Source of the DNA: Sphingomonas sp.
GTDB taxonomy: Bacteria > Pseudomonadota > Alphaproteobacteria > Sphingomonadales > Sphingomonadaceae
Reading direction: 5' to 3'
NCBI RefSeq assembly: GCF_017744835.1
Contig: NZ_JAGIAM010000004.1
Span: 248,001-312,000, forward strand
Length of the DNA stretch: 64,000 nucleotides
Shown here: piece after piece, positions 34,401 through 43,578 of the stretch
How the letters are laid out: each line of letters begins with the position of its first letter
Position numbering within the stretch: the first letter of the stretch is position 1
Position numbers and translations under genes: made by a program
The notes under the pieces: model-generated
Database searches by the model: none
Told to the model about the DNA's origin: nothing
What the model saw: the letters and a program-made list of their open reading frames with translations, nothing else

Positions 34401-37400
34401 ATCAGATAAGTCGCGCCGCAGCATAGCCGCGACTGAAGCGCCGGCTCGGCGGTTCCTCCCGCCACCGGCCGGTAGCTCTGCAGCCAGCGCTCCCCTCCTC
34501 GAATTGCGATCGGTGCGAGCGTGGGCGGATTTGAAAGCTCGCTCGCAACGGCTTCGGCGATCTGCGAAAGGCGCCGCGACGCCGCGCCCTGGACGAGCGG
34601 CACGTCGATGCTGCGCACGCGGATGTTCGGATATTCGGCGGCGATCACGCTGGCGGCGCCGAGCGCGGTCGCCTTTTCTGGGACGACGGTCCGGTCGTCC
34701 GCTACGCGGTGCAGGGCCGCGGTGACGACAGCCATGTCGATCGGATCGTCGCCGATTTCGCGCGCGATCACTGGGGCCATTGCGACCAGGCTGTGGAACC
34801 CCCGTTCCAGGACCCAGTCGACAGGACGCGACGCTCTTCGCCCGCCGTCCGCCAGCCAGCAATGGTAGATCCGGCCGATCCTCGTCCCCAGAGCCCGCAA
34901 TTGCTCGAACAGCGCCGCATAATCGGCTGGGCTCCCTGGATCGACCGTGAAGCGCTCGCCCGATCGACGAAAGCGATCGCCGGGGAAGACCGAAATCACT
35001 TCCGCCCCCGACGCACGGAGCTGCTGCGCCAGCGCTTCGCCGAAACGCCCCCGATCCTGAAACACCAGGACGTTGCCCGATACGGCAGCGCCACCCGCAG
35101 CCGGTGCGCGGGTCCAGACGGGCTCGAAGAGCCAGTCCGACAACTCCGGGCGACGCTCGAGCGAGTCGGCATCGTCACAGACGAGTGCCGAAGGACTTCC
35201 GCACTCGAACCAATGACGCTGGCGCTCGAAACGGTAGGTTGGAAGCGGCACCCGGTTGCGCGCCTCCTGGGCCCACCAGCCATCCCAGTCGAGCGGAACG
35301 CCCAGTTCCCAAAGCTGGCCCACGCTGGTCCAGAAGAAGGAATCGCCTGGAATGGGCTGCTCCGGGTGCGGGAGCGAACTCAAGACAGCTTGGGTTCTTG
35401 CGCGGTGCGGATGCTGTCGCGCCAGGCTGGCCATCGATCTTCCCGGCCCAACTTCGAGCAGCACACGATCGGAGTCGATCAGGAGCTGTTGCAGCCCATC
35501 GGTGAAGCGCACCGTCTCGCGGAGATGGCGCACCCAATATTCCGGGTCGGTTGCCTCATGCTCGGCGATCCAGTCGCCCGTGAGATTGGAAACAAAGGGA
35601 AGACGCGGCGCGCGCAATGATATCGACCGCATCAACGCGCGAAATTCCGGAAGGATCGGATCGAGCACCGGAGAATGTGCGGCCACGGCGATGCGGACGA
35701 CCTGGGCGTCGATCTCGCGCGCCGCCAATTCCGCCCTGAAGTGCGTGACGGCCTCCGCAGGACCGGAGACAACGCACAGGTTAGGCGCGTTGATCGCGGC
35801 GATGGAAAGCTCCGCCGGAAGCAGAGGCTTGAGCTCGGCCTCCGCCATAGCGATGCTGAGCATTCCGCCGTGCTCGACCGTTTCGAACAACCTGCCCCGT
35901 GCGCTGACGATGCGCAGCCCGGCCTCCATGTCGATCACGCCGGCAAGATGGGCCGCGGCATATTCCCCCGAACTGTGTCCGATCATCCCGCTCGGCCGAA
36001 CGCCCAGCGACATCCAGAGCCGCGCAAGGGCCACTTGGACGATGAACAGCGCTGGAAGAGCAATCGAGGGACGTTCCATCTCCACCGCCGCCTGCGCGCG
36101 ATCCTCCGGCGTCGGGAGCAGCCAGCGGCGAACTTGCGACAAGCCAAGCCCGTCGAGTATCGTCAGCCCTTCGTCTGCCACGGTGCGAAAGACGGATTCG
36201 CTCCGATAGAGCTCCAATGCCATGTCGGCATGCTGCGAGCCGGCCCCACAGAACAGAAACGCCACCTGGCGTTCGGCCATGCAGCCGGATGACGGCTCGG
36301 CGACCGCGGCTGCGGCATTGAATTTGCCCGCCGCTTCCTCGCTGGTCTCAGCGAGGACGGCACACCGATAGGGCAGATGCCGACGCCCGGTGCTCAGCGT
36401 GAAAGCCGCGTCCGGCAGGTCATCGGACGAATTGGCGCCGAAATGGTCGCCGAGCGCGATGCAATTGTCGCGCAGGGCGCGCTCCGATCTTGCCGAGCAG
36501 AGCAGGAGCTGCTGCCGGCGGCTCGCGCTGCCCGGCAGCCGCTCGGGCGCCTCCTCCAGCACGGCGTGCGCGTTGGTGCCGCCAACGCCGAGCGAGCTCA
36601 CCCCCGCGCGCCGCGGATGCCCCTGCGGCTCCCACGCGCGCCGGTCGGCCTGGACGAAGAAGGGGCTGCGCTCAAACGCGCATTCGGGATTGGGCGCGTC
36701 GAAGTTGAGCGAAGGCGGAAGCTCACGGCGGCTGAGCGCCATCGCCACCTTGATGAGGCCGGCGGCACCGGCGGCGGTGTCGGTGTGCCCGATGTTCCCC
36801 TTTGCCGAGCCGATCGCGCAAAAGCCGGACCGATCGGTTGATTCCCGGAATGCCTGGGTGAGCGCGGCGAGTTCGATCGGGTCGCCGACGGGCGTGCCGG
36901 TCCCGTGCGCCTCGACATAGCTGACGGTGTCCGCGGGCACGTCGGAGATCGCGAGCGCCTCTGCAATCACCTGAGCCTGTCCATCGACACTGGGCGCGAG
37001 GTAGCCGACCTTGCCGGCGCCATCATTGTTAATCGCCGACCCGCGAATGACGGCGTAGATATGATCCCGGGAAGCTACCGCATCGGCGAGCCGCCGCAGG
37101 ACGACGACCGCCGCTCCGCTCCCGAAGACGGTACCCTTCGAACCCGCATCAAAGGGCCGACAATGGCCATCGGAGGAGAGTATCCCCCCCTTCTCGAACA
37201 AGTAGCCCTGCCGGTGGGGAAGCTCGATCGAAACGCCGCCCGCCAGCGCCATGTCGCACTCGCCGTTCAGGAGGCTCTGTGCCGCCATGTGGATCGACAC
37301 CAGCGAAGTCGAGCACGCCGTCTGGACGTTGATGCTGGGTCCCTTGAGGTCGAGCAGGTACGAAACCCGCGTCGCGAGGAAGTCCTTGTCGTTGCTCGTG

Positions 37401-37888
37401 TGCCGCAGAAGGAAAAGTCCGACGTCCCGGACCAGCTTCGGATTGGTCAGGAGGTGATAGGGCATATAGGCATTGTGCCCCGAGCCCGCGAAGACGCCGA
37501 TCGCCCCGCCGAACCGCTGCGGCACATGGCCAGCGTTCTCCAGCGCTTCCCACGCGCATTCGAGGAAGTGGCGGTGCTGCGGATCCATGATCGCGGCGTC
37601 GCGCGGGCTGAGACCGAACAGCGACGCGTCGAAATACTCCATGTCTTCGAGCGGCGCGCCGCGTCGGACATAGTCGGGCTTGCTGAGCACTTCCGGGCGA
37701 ACGCCGGCGGCAATCAGCTCGTCGTCGCTGTAGGTCCGGATCGCCTCCTCGCCGCGTTGCAGGAGCGCCCAATAGGCCTCCAGGTCACGCGCGCCGGCAA
37801 AGCGGCACGACATGCCCACGACCGCGATTGCCGTGTCGGGATGCGCGCTCTCGTCCGACGCGCCGAACTCACTGCGATATTGATACAT
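31451..37888 (-). CDS. Type I polyketide synthase, KS-AT-KR-DH-ACP-TE
   Basis: 2145 residues from the ATG at 37888, four bases after the NRPS stop. Domains: KS about 18-445 (active Cys192 in QTACSTSLVS, His328 and His368); AT about 545-840 (Ser639 in GHSSGE; the specificity motif reads VAAH, so the extender is uncertain); KR about 1155-1360 (TGGLGGLG, Ser/Tyr/Asn in FSSVSAF...GYAAANAF); DH about 1385-1660 (His1415 in HRVSGGALIPG, Asp in HPALLDLAT); ACP about 1745-1815 (Ser1779 in DLGGHSLL); TE about 1845-2125. The TE elbow is GLCAGG, with Cys1919 in place of the usual Ser. KR before DH is unusual. It adds one reduced two-carbon unit and releases the chain. Confidence 0.95.
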   Translation of the reverse strand: MYQYRSEFGASDESAHPDTAIAVVGMSCRFAGARDLEAYWALLQRGEEAIRTYSDDELIAAGVRPEVLSKPDYVRRGAPLEDMEYFDASLFGLSPRDAAIMDPQHRHFLECAWEALENAGHVPQRFGGAIGVFAGSGHNAYMPYHLLTNPKLVRDVGLFLLRHTSNDKDFLATRVSYLLDLKGPSINVQTACSTSLVSIHMAAQSLLNGECDMALAGGVSIELPHRQGYLFEKGGILSSDGHCRPFDAGSKGTVFGSGAAVVVLRRLADAVASRDHIYAVIRGSAINNDGAGKVGYLAPSVDGQAQVIAEALAISDVPADTVSYVEAHGTGTPVGDPIELAALTQAFRESTDRSGFCAIGSAKGNIGHTDTAAGAAGLIKVAMALSRRELPPSLNFDAPNPECAFERSPFFVQADRRAWEPQGHPRRAGVSSLGVGGTNAHAVLEEAPERLPGSASRRQQLLLCSARSERALRDNCIALGDHFGANSSDDLPDAAFTLSTGRRHLPYRCAVLAETSEEAAGKFNAAAAVAEPSSGCMAERQVAFLFCGAGSQHADMALELYRSESVFRTVADEGLTILDGLGLSQVRRWLLPTPEDRAQAAVEMERPSIALPALFIVQVALARLWMSLGVRPSGMIGHSSGEYAAAHLAGVIDMEAGLRIVSARGRLFETVEHGGMLSIAMAEAELKPLLPAELSIAAINAPNLCVVSGPAEAVTHFRAELAAREIDAQVVRIAVAAHSPVLDPILPEFRALMRSISLRAPRLPFVSNLTGDWIAEHEATDPEYWVRHLRETVRFTDGLQQLLIDSDRVLLEVGPGRSMASLARQHPHRARTQAVLSSLPHPEQPIPGDSFFWTSVGQLWELGVPLDWDGWWAQEARNRVPLPTYRFERQRHWFECGSPSALVCDDADSLERRPELSDWLFEPVWTRAPAAGGAAVSGNVLVFQDRGRFGEALAQQLRASGAEVISVFPGDRFRRSGERFTVDPGSPADYAALFEQLRALGTRIGRIYHCWLADGGRRASRPVDWVLERGFHSLVAMAPVIAREIGDDPIDMAVVTAALHRVADDRTVVPEKATALGAASVIAAEYPNIRVRSIDVPLVQGAASRRLSQIAEAVASELSNPPTLAPIAIRGGERWLQSYRPVAGGTAEPALQSRLCCGATYLITGGLGGLGLTIARHLAQQYSANVALIARSPLPPRHQWADLLANNALDPKTAERVRKLLAIEAAGGKVELFVADLTDARAVGRAVRQVRARFGRIRGVFHAAGTLDDALIETGTRGAIEAVLRPKVAGTHILDAALATDRPEFLLLFSSVSAFAGLPGQAGYAAANAFLDSFAQARHEDPATRVISVAWSQWREVGMAAALSASADGICNTEQDRIGEEVHHPFLDRLHAVSEDEYVVTGSLSPERHWLLGEHRVSGGALIPGTGYLELARAAFDLIDPGPAILSDVTFLSPFSVADGEERHLRVHLRRRVGRDWRFTISGRGLAEPAWSEHATGTIRMSAETSEAAIDIPAISARCLTTRAGNREQSHVLDFGPRWHNVRRTELGEDEAVLHLELDAAFHGDVDVIRLHPALLDLATAGAQALIPGYDAKRDFFAPFSYRRIMLHRPLPARIVSHIRYRRPTNGETQTATFDVIVTNEGGDVLVDASEFMMVRVRDAALLSGVQPLALDSKAEEKKGLRPQLDGILPEEGVAVLEHVLSRDLRPHTIVSPYPLEPALALLRKPRPLGIAGASRGEGSAEDLPRTPMEQSIADLWGDLLGLDCVRRTDNFFDLGGHSLLAVQFTNRLRKKTGKSLPLAALLDRPTVENLARALDPNGAETPSERGGDDPAPGLPQVTSIRPGGARAPIFFVHDGLGETLLYRGLALRLNPERAIYGLEPLRGATGFAHTRIDEMAANYVERVRALQPHGPYLLAGLCAGGVIAFEMARQLEEIGERVAFVGIIDAADVASAKRSFVATRARLNRVRMLFAQRKSLLVLPALVRRAINAAAWELGSRLRRARDRQAVQQLRRANHAVAAPPTSSSAPGISFLKLYEVAHARHRPAGLFGGGTVVLFMATSGNGTVDDAPYGEIYSDSALGWGRRVAGEVSVIPVPGGHSSALQEPNVEVLALRFQEAVDAAMDGLDADTGVHLPYAPACAVAAE

Positions 37889-37892
37889 GGGT

Positions 37893-40800
37893 TCAGTTCC
37901 GTGCCAGGGCGTGGATGCCGGCGCGCCGACGGACCGCAATTTGACGGCTACGGGCACGCTCCTGCCCCTCCGGCGCGATCGTGGGCCGAGCGTCTTCGCC
38001 TGCCAGGTGCCTGCTCAGCCTCTCGATCGTGGGGAAGCGGAAGATGTCGGTGAGCAAAAGCGGCCGATCGATGCTGGCGGCGAGCCGCCGATGCACCTGC
38101 AGCGCCAGCAGCGAATGCCCGCCAATGTCGAAGAAATTGTCCTTCAGGCTCACATGCGGGAGCTTCAGCACGTCGCGCCAAACCGCGAGGATCTGCTCCT
38201 GCAGCGGATCGGCGCCCGGCGCCGTGGCCATGACGCCGGCTTCGACGGCGGGGTCCAAATCCGGAAGTGCGTTCCGATCGGTCTTGCCGTTGGGAGTGCG
38301 CGGCATCTTGTCGAGGAGCACGATGCTCGCCGGAACCATGAATTCGGGCAGGCTGGAACGAAGATGCTCGCGGAGCGCCTCCTGGCCGCCGCGAAGCTCC
38401 GGAGCGATGCAATAACCGATAAGGCGGATATCCTCTCCGCTGCCGCGGGCCAGGGCAACGGCCTCGCGCACCTCCGGGTGGCGCAGGAGCGCGGCCTCGA
38501 TTTCGCCGAGTTCGATCCTGTAGCCACGGATCTTGACCTGATGATCGAGCCTTCCCAGGAACTCGATCGTGCCGTCGTCGCGCTGCCGGGCCAGGTCGCC
38601 TGTCCGATAGAGGCGTCCTCCCGGCGTGAACGGATCGGCGACGAAGCGTTCGTCGGTGAGTTGGGGACGGTTGAGATATCCGCGCACGACGCCGCCGCCA
38701 CCGATGACGAGTTCGCCCGGAGTGCCGGGTCGGACGAGCTCAAGCCTTCGATCGACCAGGTAGATCTGCTGATTGGCGAGCGGGCGGCCGAGCGGCGGCG
38801 CGCACGTCTCGGCCTCGAGAGAATGCACCGCCGACCAGATGGTGGTCTCGGTCGGGCCATACATGTTCATGACCGTCCCCCCGACGAGCGCCGAGAGATC
38901 CTGTGCGAGTTCGCTCGACAGCGCCTCTCCGCCGACCATCAAACGGCGCAGGGATCGCAAGCCGTCGCGGCTGGCAGGCGTGCTCACCAGCATGTGCGCA
39001 AGCGACGGTGTGCATTGGAGATGCGTCACACCATGCGCCCGTATCAATTCGGGCAGGTTCATTTCCTCGGTGCCGGCCTCCCCATTGGCGAGCCGCCGGA
39101 GCGCGTCGAGGTGCGGCAGATGCGCGAGTGCGGTCGTAGTGGGGATACCGAAGTCGATCAGGCATCCGATCTCATCGACGCCGATCGTGCGCAGGCGAGC
39201 GACCAGATCGGCGCAGCTCTCCGGGGTCCCGAAAAGACCGCTGCTCTCGAAATAGCGATCAAACGCATGTTCGAGCAGCCCCTCCGTCTCCTCGGCAGTG
39301 AGGGCGGCTAGGTCCGGCGGATCGGCGACATCACTGCCACCTGGTCGCTTGAAGGCGGGAAATGACCAGGCATATTGTTTGAGCAGGTTCGTCGAGGTCC
39401 GCAGATATTCGATCAAGGGCTCGCGGACAGCCGACCGCACCTGGTCCATGCTGTCGCCGATAAAGCTGTGCAGCATGAGCGTGGCGTGTCCCTCACCTGG
39501 ATGCCCGGCCTCACGCCAGGCACGACGGTAGGTCTCGAGCTTCTCTCCGACTTCCGCGACACTCTGACCGAGCAGATGTGTAAGCACGAACGCGCCCGCG
39601 CGCCCGGCCGCGGCGAAGGTTTCGGGATTACCTGCCGCCGTGATCCAGAACGGCAGTTCCGGTTGCACGGGTCGCGGATAGATCCCGATTTCGACGTCGC
39701 GGCCGAGCGGCCCCGGAAAGCGCCGACGTTCGCCGCGCCACAGAGCCCGGACGTCTGCGATGCAGCGCATCAGCGCTTCATTGCGGTCCGCGAAATTCTC
39801 GGGCCGCAGCAGGAAGTCGTCGGGTTGCCAGCCTGAGGCGAAGGCGATTCCCGTGCGCCCGTTAGACAGATTGTCGACGAGCGACCATTCTTCGGCGATG
39901 CGGGCGGGATGATGCAGGGGCGCAACCACGCTGCCGGCACGGATCTTCACCCGCCGCGTGCATGTCGCAAGCGCGGCGGAGGTGACGGACGGATTGGGAT
40001 AGAGCCCACCGAATGGGTGGAAGTGCCGCTCGGGCGTCCAGACGGCCTCGAATCCGTTCGCGTCCGCGAATTTGGCGCCCTCGAGCAGCAGACGATATTG
40101 GTCCGCGTTATCCACATTGTCCGCGCTCGCGAAATAGAAGAGGCTGAAGTCCAGTTCGCGCGACGCACGGGCGTGCACCTCGCCTCGAATCTCTCGCTCC
40201 GTTGCGACCACGACGCGATATCCGCGGGTGAGCGGCCACAGGAGCTCGAGGACGGAAATGTCGAAATTGGGGCTGGTGACCGCGAGCCAGGTCCCGTCGG
40301 GCTCGAGCTTCGCGTCCATGCCTGCGAAGAAGTTGAGCAGGTTGCGATGTTCGACCATCACCCCCTTGGGCAGCCCGGTCGAGCCCGAGGTGTAGATCGC
40401 ATAGGCGAGATCGCCGGGGCCGGCGCCGCCGTCGAACGCAGCCGGCGACAGATGCTCGAAGTCTGCTCGATCCGTGTCGATCCGGACCACCGTCGCCGGA
40501 CTGGATGGCAATGCGGCGGCGAACGCCTCTCGGGTCACGATGACCGGAAGCTTCGCATCGTCGATCATGTGCTTCAGCCGCGCCGCCGGATAGGCCGGGT
40601 CGAGCGGGACATAGGCGCCGCCCGCCTTATGGATGGCGAGGAGGGCGACGGGCAGGTCGATCGACCGGTCGAGGCTCAGCCCCACCAGCCCGCCCGGTCC
40701 GACGCCGAGGGCAGCCAAATGCCTGGCCAGACGGTTGGAACGCGCGTCGAGCTCGGCATAGCTGATCGATCGCCCGCGCGAGATCACCGCTACGCGATCC

Positions 40801-42569
40801 GGGGAACGCGTAACCTGTTGGCTGATCAATTGGTGAACGCCGGCGGCCGAAGGAACCTGGGCAGTGGACAGGTTCCAATCCTCGACCACCCGCCGGCGCT
40901 CGGACTTGGTGAGCAGGGGCAGCCACCCAATGGGTGCCCCTGGCGCGGCGGCGAGCGACTCCAAGAAGGCGCCGAAGCCGCGGCACAGGTCCAGTGCCGC
41001 CATTTCGTCAAGCCGGGCACGATCGTAGGTCCAGCGACAGCTTCGACCGTCGATCGCGATCCCGACCGTGAGCACGGTGCCGGGATTGACGCAGACGGCG
41101 TCGAGATCGTCCACCATCTGGACGCAGATCGGGTGCGCCAGGGGCATGCGTCCGCGAAGCTCGGGGCAACGGGCCGGAAGGTCCGCTGCAACTGCCACAT
41201 GCTTGTGCATCTGGCAGATGCGGTTGCTCAGACCGTCGGCAAGTTCGAAGAGGGGCTGCTCCCAATCGAGCTTGACGCGCAGCGGAAGCTGGTCTGCGAA
41301 CCAGTGGCGTGCGCCTTCGAGGCGCGAGAAATGCACATGGTCGGCATAGCCGATGTCCACGACGTCGCGATCCGCAACTCTTGCGAGATACGCGACAAAC
41401 GCGGCGAGGAGGTCCCGGCCCGCCAGTCCGGGCGGAAGGCTCTCGTCGAGGTTCGCGACCAAGGGGGTGCGATTTGCGGGTGCCAGGCGAAAGTGCGGCA
41501 AGTGCAGACAGTCGCGCTCCGACAGCTGCTTGCGCCACCAGTTTTCATAATGGGCGGCCGCGGCATCGAGCGCAGAAACGTTCGAGCGTGCTTCCTCGTC
41601 GAGCACGGCAAAGCGGTCGCCTGGGGAGGCCTCAAGACTCGTGATCGGTTCCCCGTCCACCCGCGCAATACGCGTGAGCAGAACATCGTAATTGCCCGTT
41701 GAAACGCGGGGGATGGGAGACGACGCGACCAACGTGCCGGGTGGCAGCGTGGACGGCGCGACAAGGACCTCCACCTCCTCGACGAGGACCAGAGTCTCGC
41801 CGAGCAGCGCCTTAGGCACGCCCAGGGGATTGCTGTGCAGGCCGTGGTCCAGCGCACACACGAGCCGGTGGATCTCTTCGGCCGGCATGCTCCAGTCGAT
41901 CGTCGCGGCAGCCGTCGGCCGGTCCTTTCGGTCGAACCAGCGCATCGGCTTCCCCTGCTGTGGGCAAGCCTGCCGTAATGCGTCATCCAGGTTCGCGGCC
42001 AGCCACGCGAAGCTGCGCATTCCCGCGGCAAAGCATTTGGTATTGAGCGACACTGCCGTCTCGCCGGGCTCGATCTCGATCGCTTCGCTTGCGAGAATGT
42101 CGCCGCCGTCGACTGCCTCGGTCATGCGGTGCCACGTCACACCGTGGCGGGGCTCGCCGGCAAGCATCGCCCAGACAGGCGTGTTCAGCCCTGCGTAGTG
42201 CGGGAGGGGCCCATCATGAAAGTTGACTGCTGCGCGCCGCGCAAGGCGCAGGACATCCGGGGCAAGGATGGACAGATTGGTGATGCTGAAGAGATAGTCG
42301 ATCGGCCCGATATCGGAATCGATCAGCTCGCCTGCCCGGTGGAATAAGCGATGGCCGGCGCTCGCCGCCCAGTCCGCGGCGGGCCCGGAAGGCGCCACGA
42401 CGGCAGCGATGGCATGCCCGTTCTGCTGCAATATCGCTGCGCATTCTACCAGGAGAGACTCGGCTCCGATCAGGACGCTGCGCGGCGGCTTGCCGGAACC
42501 ACCTGTCTGCTGGAGAAGCAGCCCTCTCGCGCGTGCGTTGGCTTCGTAGGATATATTCAGTCCGTCCAT
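37893..42569 (-). CDS. NRPS: formyltransferase - partial condensation - adenylation with embedded luciferase-like monooxygenase - PCP
   Basis: 1558 residues; GGGAGG lies 5 bases before the ATG. A formyltransferase-like domain at about 30-320 (NFHDGPLPHYAGLNTPVWAM) is followed by a shortened condensation-like segment at about 335-555 that lacks HHxxxDG. The adenylation domain starts at 575 (A3 YAIYTSGSTGLPKG; A4 FDISVLE with the amino-binding Asp770). It is interrupted at about 803-1155 by a flavin luciferase-like monooxygenase (LDFSLFYFASADN, WTPERHFHPFGGLYPNPSV), then resumes (A5 NMYGPTETT, A7 YRTGDLA, A8 KIRGYRIELGEIE, A10 PNGKTDRNAL). PCP Ser1486 is in DIGGHSLL. The embedded domain matches the natural-product LLM family (TIGR04020). 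It likely loads, oxidises and possibly formylates an amino acid for the PKS. Confidence 0.94.
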   Translation of the reverse strand: MDGLNISYEANARARGLLLQQTGGSGKPPRSVLIGAESLLVECAAILQQNGHAIAAVVAPSGPAADWAASAGHRLFHRAGELIDSDIGPIDYLFSITNLSILAPDVLRLARRAAVNFHDGPLPHYAGLNTPVWAMLAGEPRHGVTWHRMTEAVDGGDILASEAIEIEPGETAVSLNTKCFAAGMRSFAWLAANLDDALRQACPQQGKPMRWFDRKDRPTAAATIDWSMPAEEIHRLVCALDHGLHSNPLGVPKALLGETLVLVEEVEVLVAPSTLPPGTLVASSPIPRVSTGNYDVLLTRIARVDGEPITSLEASPGDRFAVLDEEARSNVSALDAAAAHYENWWRKQLSERDCLHLPHFRLAPANRTPLVANLDESLPPGLAGRDLLAAFVAYLARVADRDVVDIGYADHVHFSRLEGARHWFADQLPLRVKLDWEQPLFELADGLSNRICQMHKHVAVAADLPARCPELRGRMPLAHPICVQMVDDLDAVCVNPGTVLTVGIAIDGRSCRWTYDRARLDEMAALDLCRGFGAFLESLAAAPGAPIGWLPLLTKSERRRVVEDWNLSTAQVPSAAGVHQLISQQVTRSPDRVAVISRGRSISYAELDARSNRLARHLAALGVGPGGLVGLSLDRSIDLPVALLAIHKAGGAYVPLDPAYPAARLKHMIDDAKLPVIVTREAFAAALPSSPATVVRIDTDRADFEHLSPAAFDGGAGPGDLAYAIYTSGSTGLPKGVMVEHRNLLNFFAGMDAKLEPDGTWLAVTSPNFDISVLELLWPLTRGYRVVVATEREIRGEVHARASRELDFSLFYFASADNVDNADQYRLLLEGAKFADANGFEAVWTPERHFHPFGGLYPNPSVTSAALATCTRRVKIRAGSVVAPLHHPARIAEEWSLVDNLSNGRTGIAFASGWQPDDFLLRPENFADRNEALMRCIADVRALWRGERRRFPGPLGRDVEIGIYPRPVQPELPFWITAAGNPETFAAAGRAGAFVLTHLLGQSVAEVGEKLETYRRAWREAGHPGEGHATLMLHSFIGDSMDQVRSAVREPLIEYLRTSTNLLKQYAWSFPAFKRPGGSDVADPPDLAALTAEETEGLLEHAFDRYFESSGLFGTPESCADLVARLRTIGVDEIGCLIDFGIPTTTALAHLPHLDALRRLANGEAGTEEMNLPELIRAHGVTHLQCTPSLAHMLVSTPASRDGLRSLRRLMVGGEALSSELAQDLSALVGGTVMNMYGPTETTIWSAVHSLEAETCAPPLGRPLANQQIYLVDRRLELVRPGTPGELVIGGGGVVRGYLNRPQLTDERFVADPFTPGGRLYRTGDLARQRDDGTIEFLGRLDHQVKIRGYRIELGEIEAALLRHPEVREAVALARGSGEDIRLIGYCIAPELRGGQEALREHLRSSLPEFMVPASIVLLDKMPRTPNGKTDRNALPDLDPAVEAGVMATAPGADPLQEQILAVWRDVLKLPHVSLKDNFFDIGGHSLLALQVHRRLAASIDRPLLLTDIFRFPTIERLSRHLAGEDARPTIAPEGQERARSRQIAVRRRAGIHALARN

Positions 42570-42666
42570 GCGGGCCTCCCTTGGAGCGCATGGTAGGAAA
42601 GGGACGAACGGCCGCCTATTTCGACAATTCCGTAGGAAGAATTGGGAAGGGAAATCGGCGCGATCG

Positions 42667-43578
42667 TTATTTATATTCGATCAGGACACGCCGGCTGCGC
42701 CAGTAATCCACCTGCCCTTGCAGGTGCGGCAACTTCCCCAGCGTCAGGTAGCTCGCGACGAAAGGGCCCTTTCGGGCGCAGATCCTGAGCCAGAGCAGCG
42801 GCCAGAACGGCCACGCGACCGGCAACGCCCAAAGCACGTTGCTCAAGACCTCGCGCCAGATCCGCGGGTTCTTGGCGCCACGGCGAGTAAGCGCCTCGGC
42901 GGTGGCATAGCCGCTGCGGCGGTTGCGCTGCCACCATTGCGCAAACCGCGTCATTCCCGCGTCATGGACGGTCATTTCCTGGTCCATGCGCCGGATGCGC
43001 CATCCGGCGGCGCGGACGCGCTGGCAGAGGTCCGGCTCTTCGCCCGCGATCAGCTCCGCAGAAAAGCCGCCTGCGGCGCGAAAGGCGGACGCCCGGAAGA
43101 GCGCGTCTCCCCCGCAAGTGTCGGCGACGCCGATCGGCGTATTCCATTCGAAATCACAAAGGCGGTTATATGGGCTGGCGTTCGGATTGCGCTCGCGCCG
43201 ACGGCCGCAGACGACGCCAAGATCACTTTCCGCCTCCATCTGTTCGATTGCGCGAGCGAGCCAGCCATCGACCAGTTCGCAATCTCCGTCGATGAAGTGA
43301 ATGAATGCAAGGCCGGGATAGTTCTCCTCGAGCCATGCCGCACCGGCGTTGCGCGCCCGCGCAGCCGTGAACGGTTGCGACGGGTTCAGTTCGATCGTCC
43401 GGATGCCTTTACTCCGTACGAGGTCGAGGCTGTCGTCGGTCGAACCGGAATCCACATATATGATCTTGTCCGTCGCGCGCATGACGCTCGCGATGCAGAG
43501 CGCCAGCCGGGCACCTTCGTTTCGGCCGATAACGACGAAGCCGGCATCCGCGGTCGAAAATTGCGAGATGCGCGTCAA
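42667..43578 (-). CDS. GT2-family glycosyltransferase
   Basis: 303 residues from a TTG at 43578 that overlaps the previous stop (TTGA). The longer frame to 43716 lies inside the upstream gene and has no family sequence. GT2 features: AGFVVIGRNEGARLALCIAS, DKIIYVDSGSTDDSLDLVR, FIDGDCELVDGWL (DxD), CGGDALFRASAFRAAGGF, and GEEPDLCQRVRAAGWRI. The C-terminal part has a hydrophobic patch (VLWALPVAWPFWPLLWLRI), so it is probably membrane-associated. It lies in the NRPS/PKS operon, 97 bases before the NRPS start. Confidence 0.87.
   Translation of the reverse strand: MTRISQFSTADAGFVVIGRNEGARLALCIASVMRATDKIIYVDSGSTDDSLDLVRSKGIRTIELNPSQPFTAARARNAGAAWLEENYPGLAFIHFIDGDCELVDGWLARAIEQMEAESDLGVVCGRRRERNPNASPYNRLCDFEWNTPIGVADTCGGDALFRASAFRAAGGFSAELIAGEEPDLCQRVRAAGWRIRRMDQEMTVHDAGMTRFAQWWQRNRRSGYATAEALTRRGAKNPRIWREVLSNVLWALPVAWPFWPLLWLRICARKGPFVASYLTLGKLPHLQGQVDYWRSRRVLIEYK

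Noticed and set aside
39909-41702. 597-aa plus-strand open frame
   Set aside because: Antisense of the NRPS adenylation region, which carries all expected core motifs on the minus strand.
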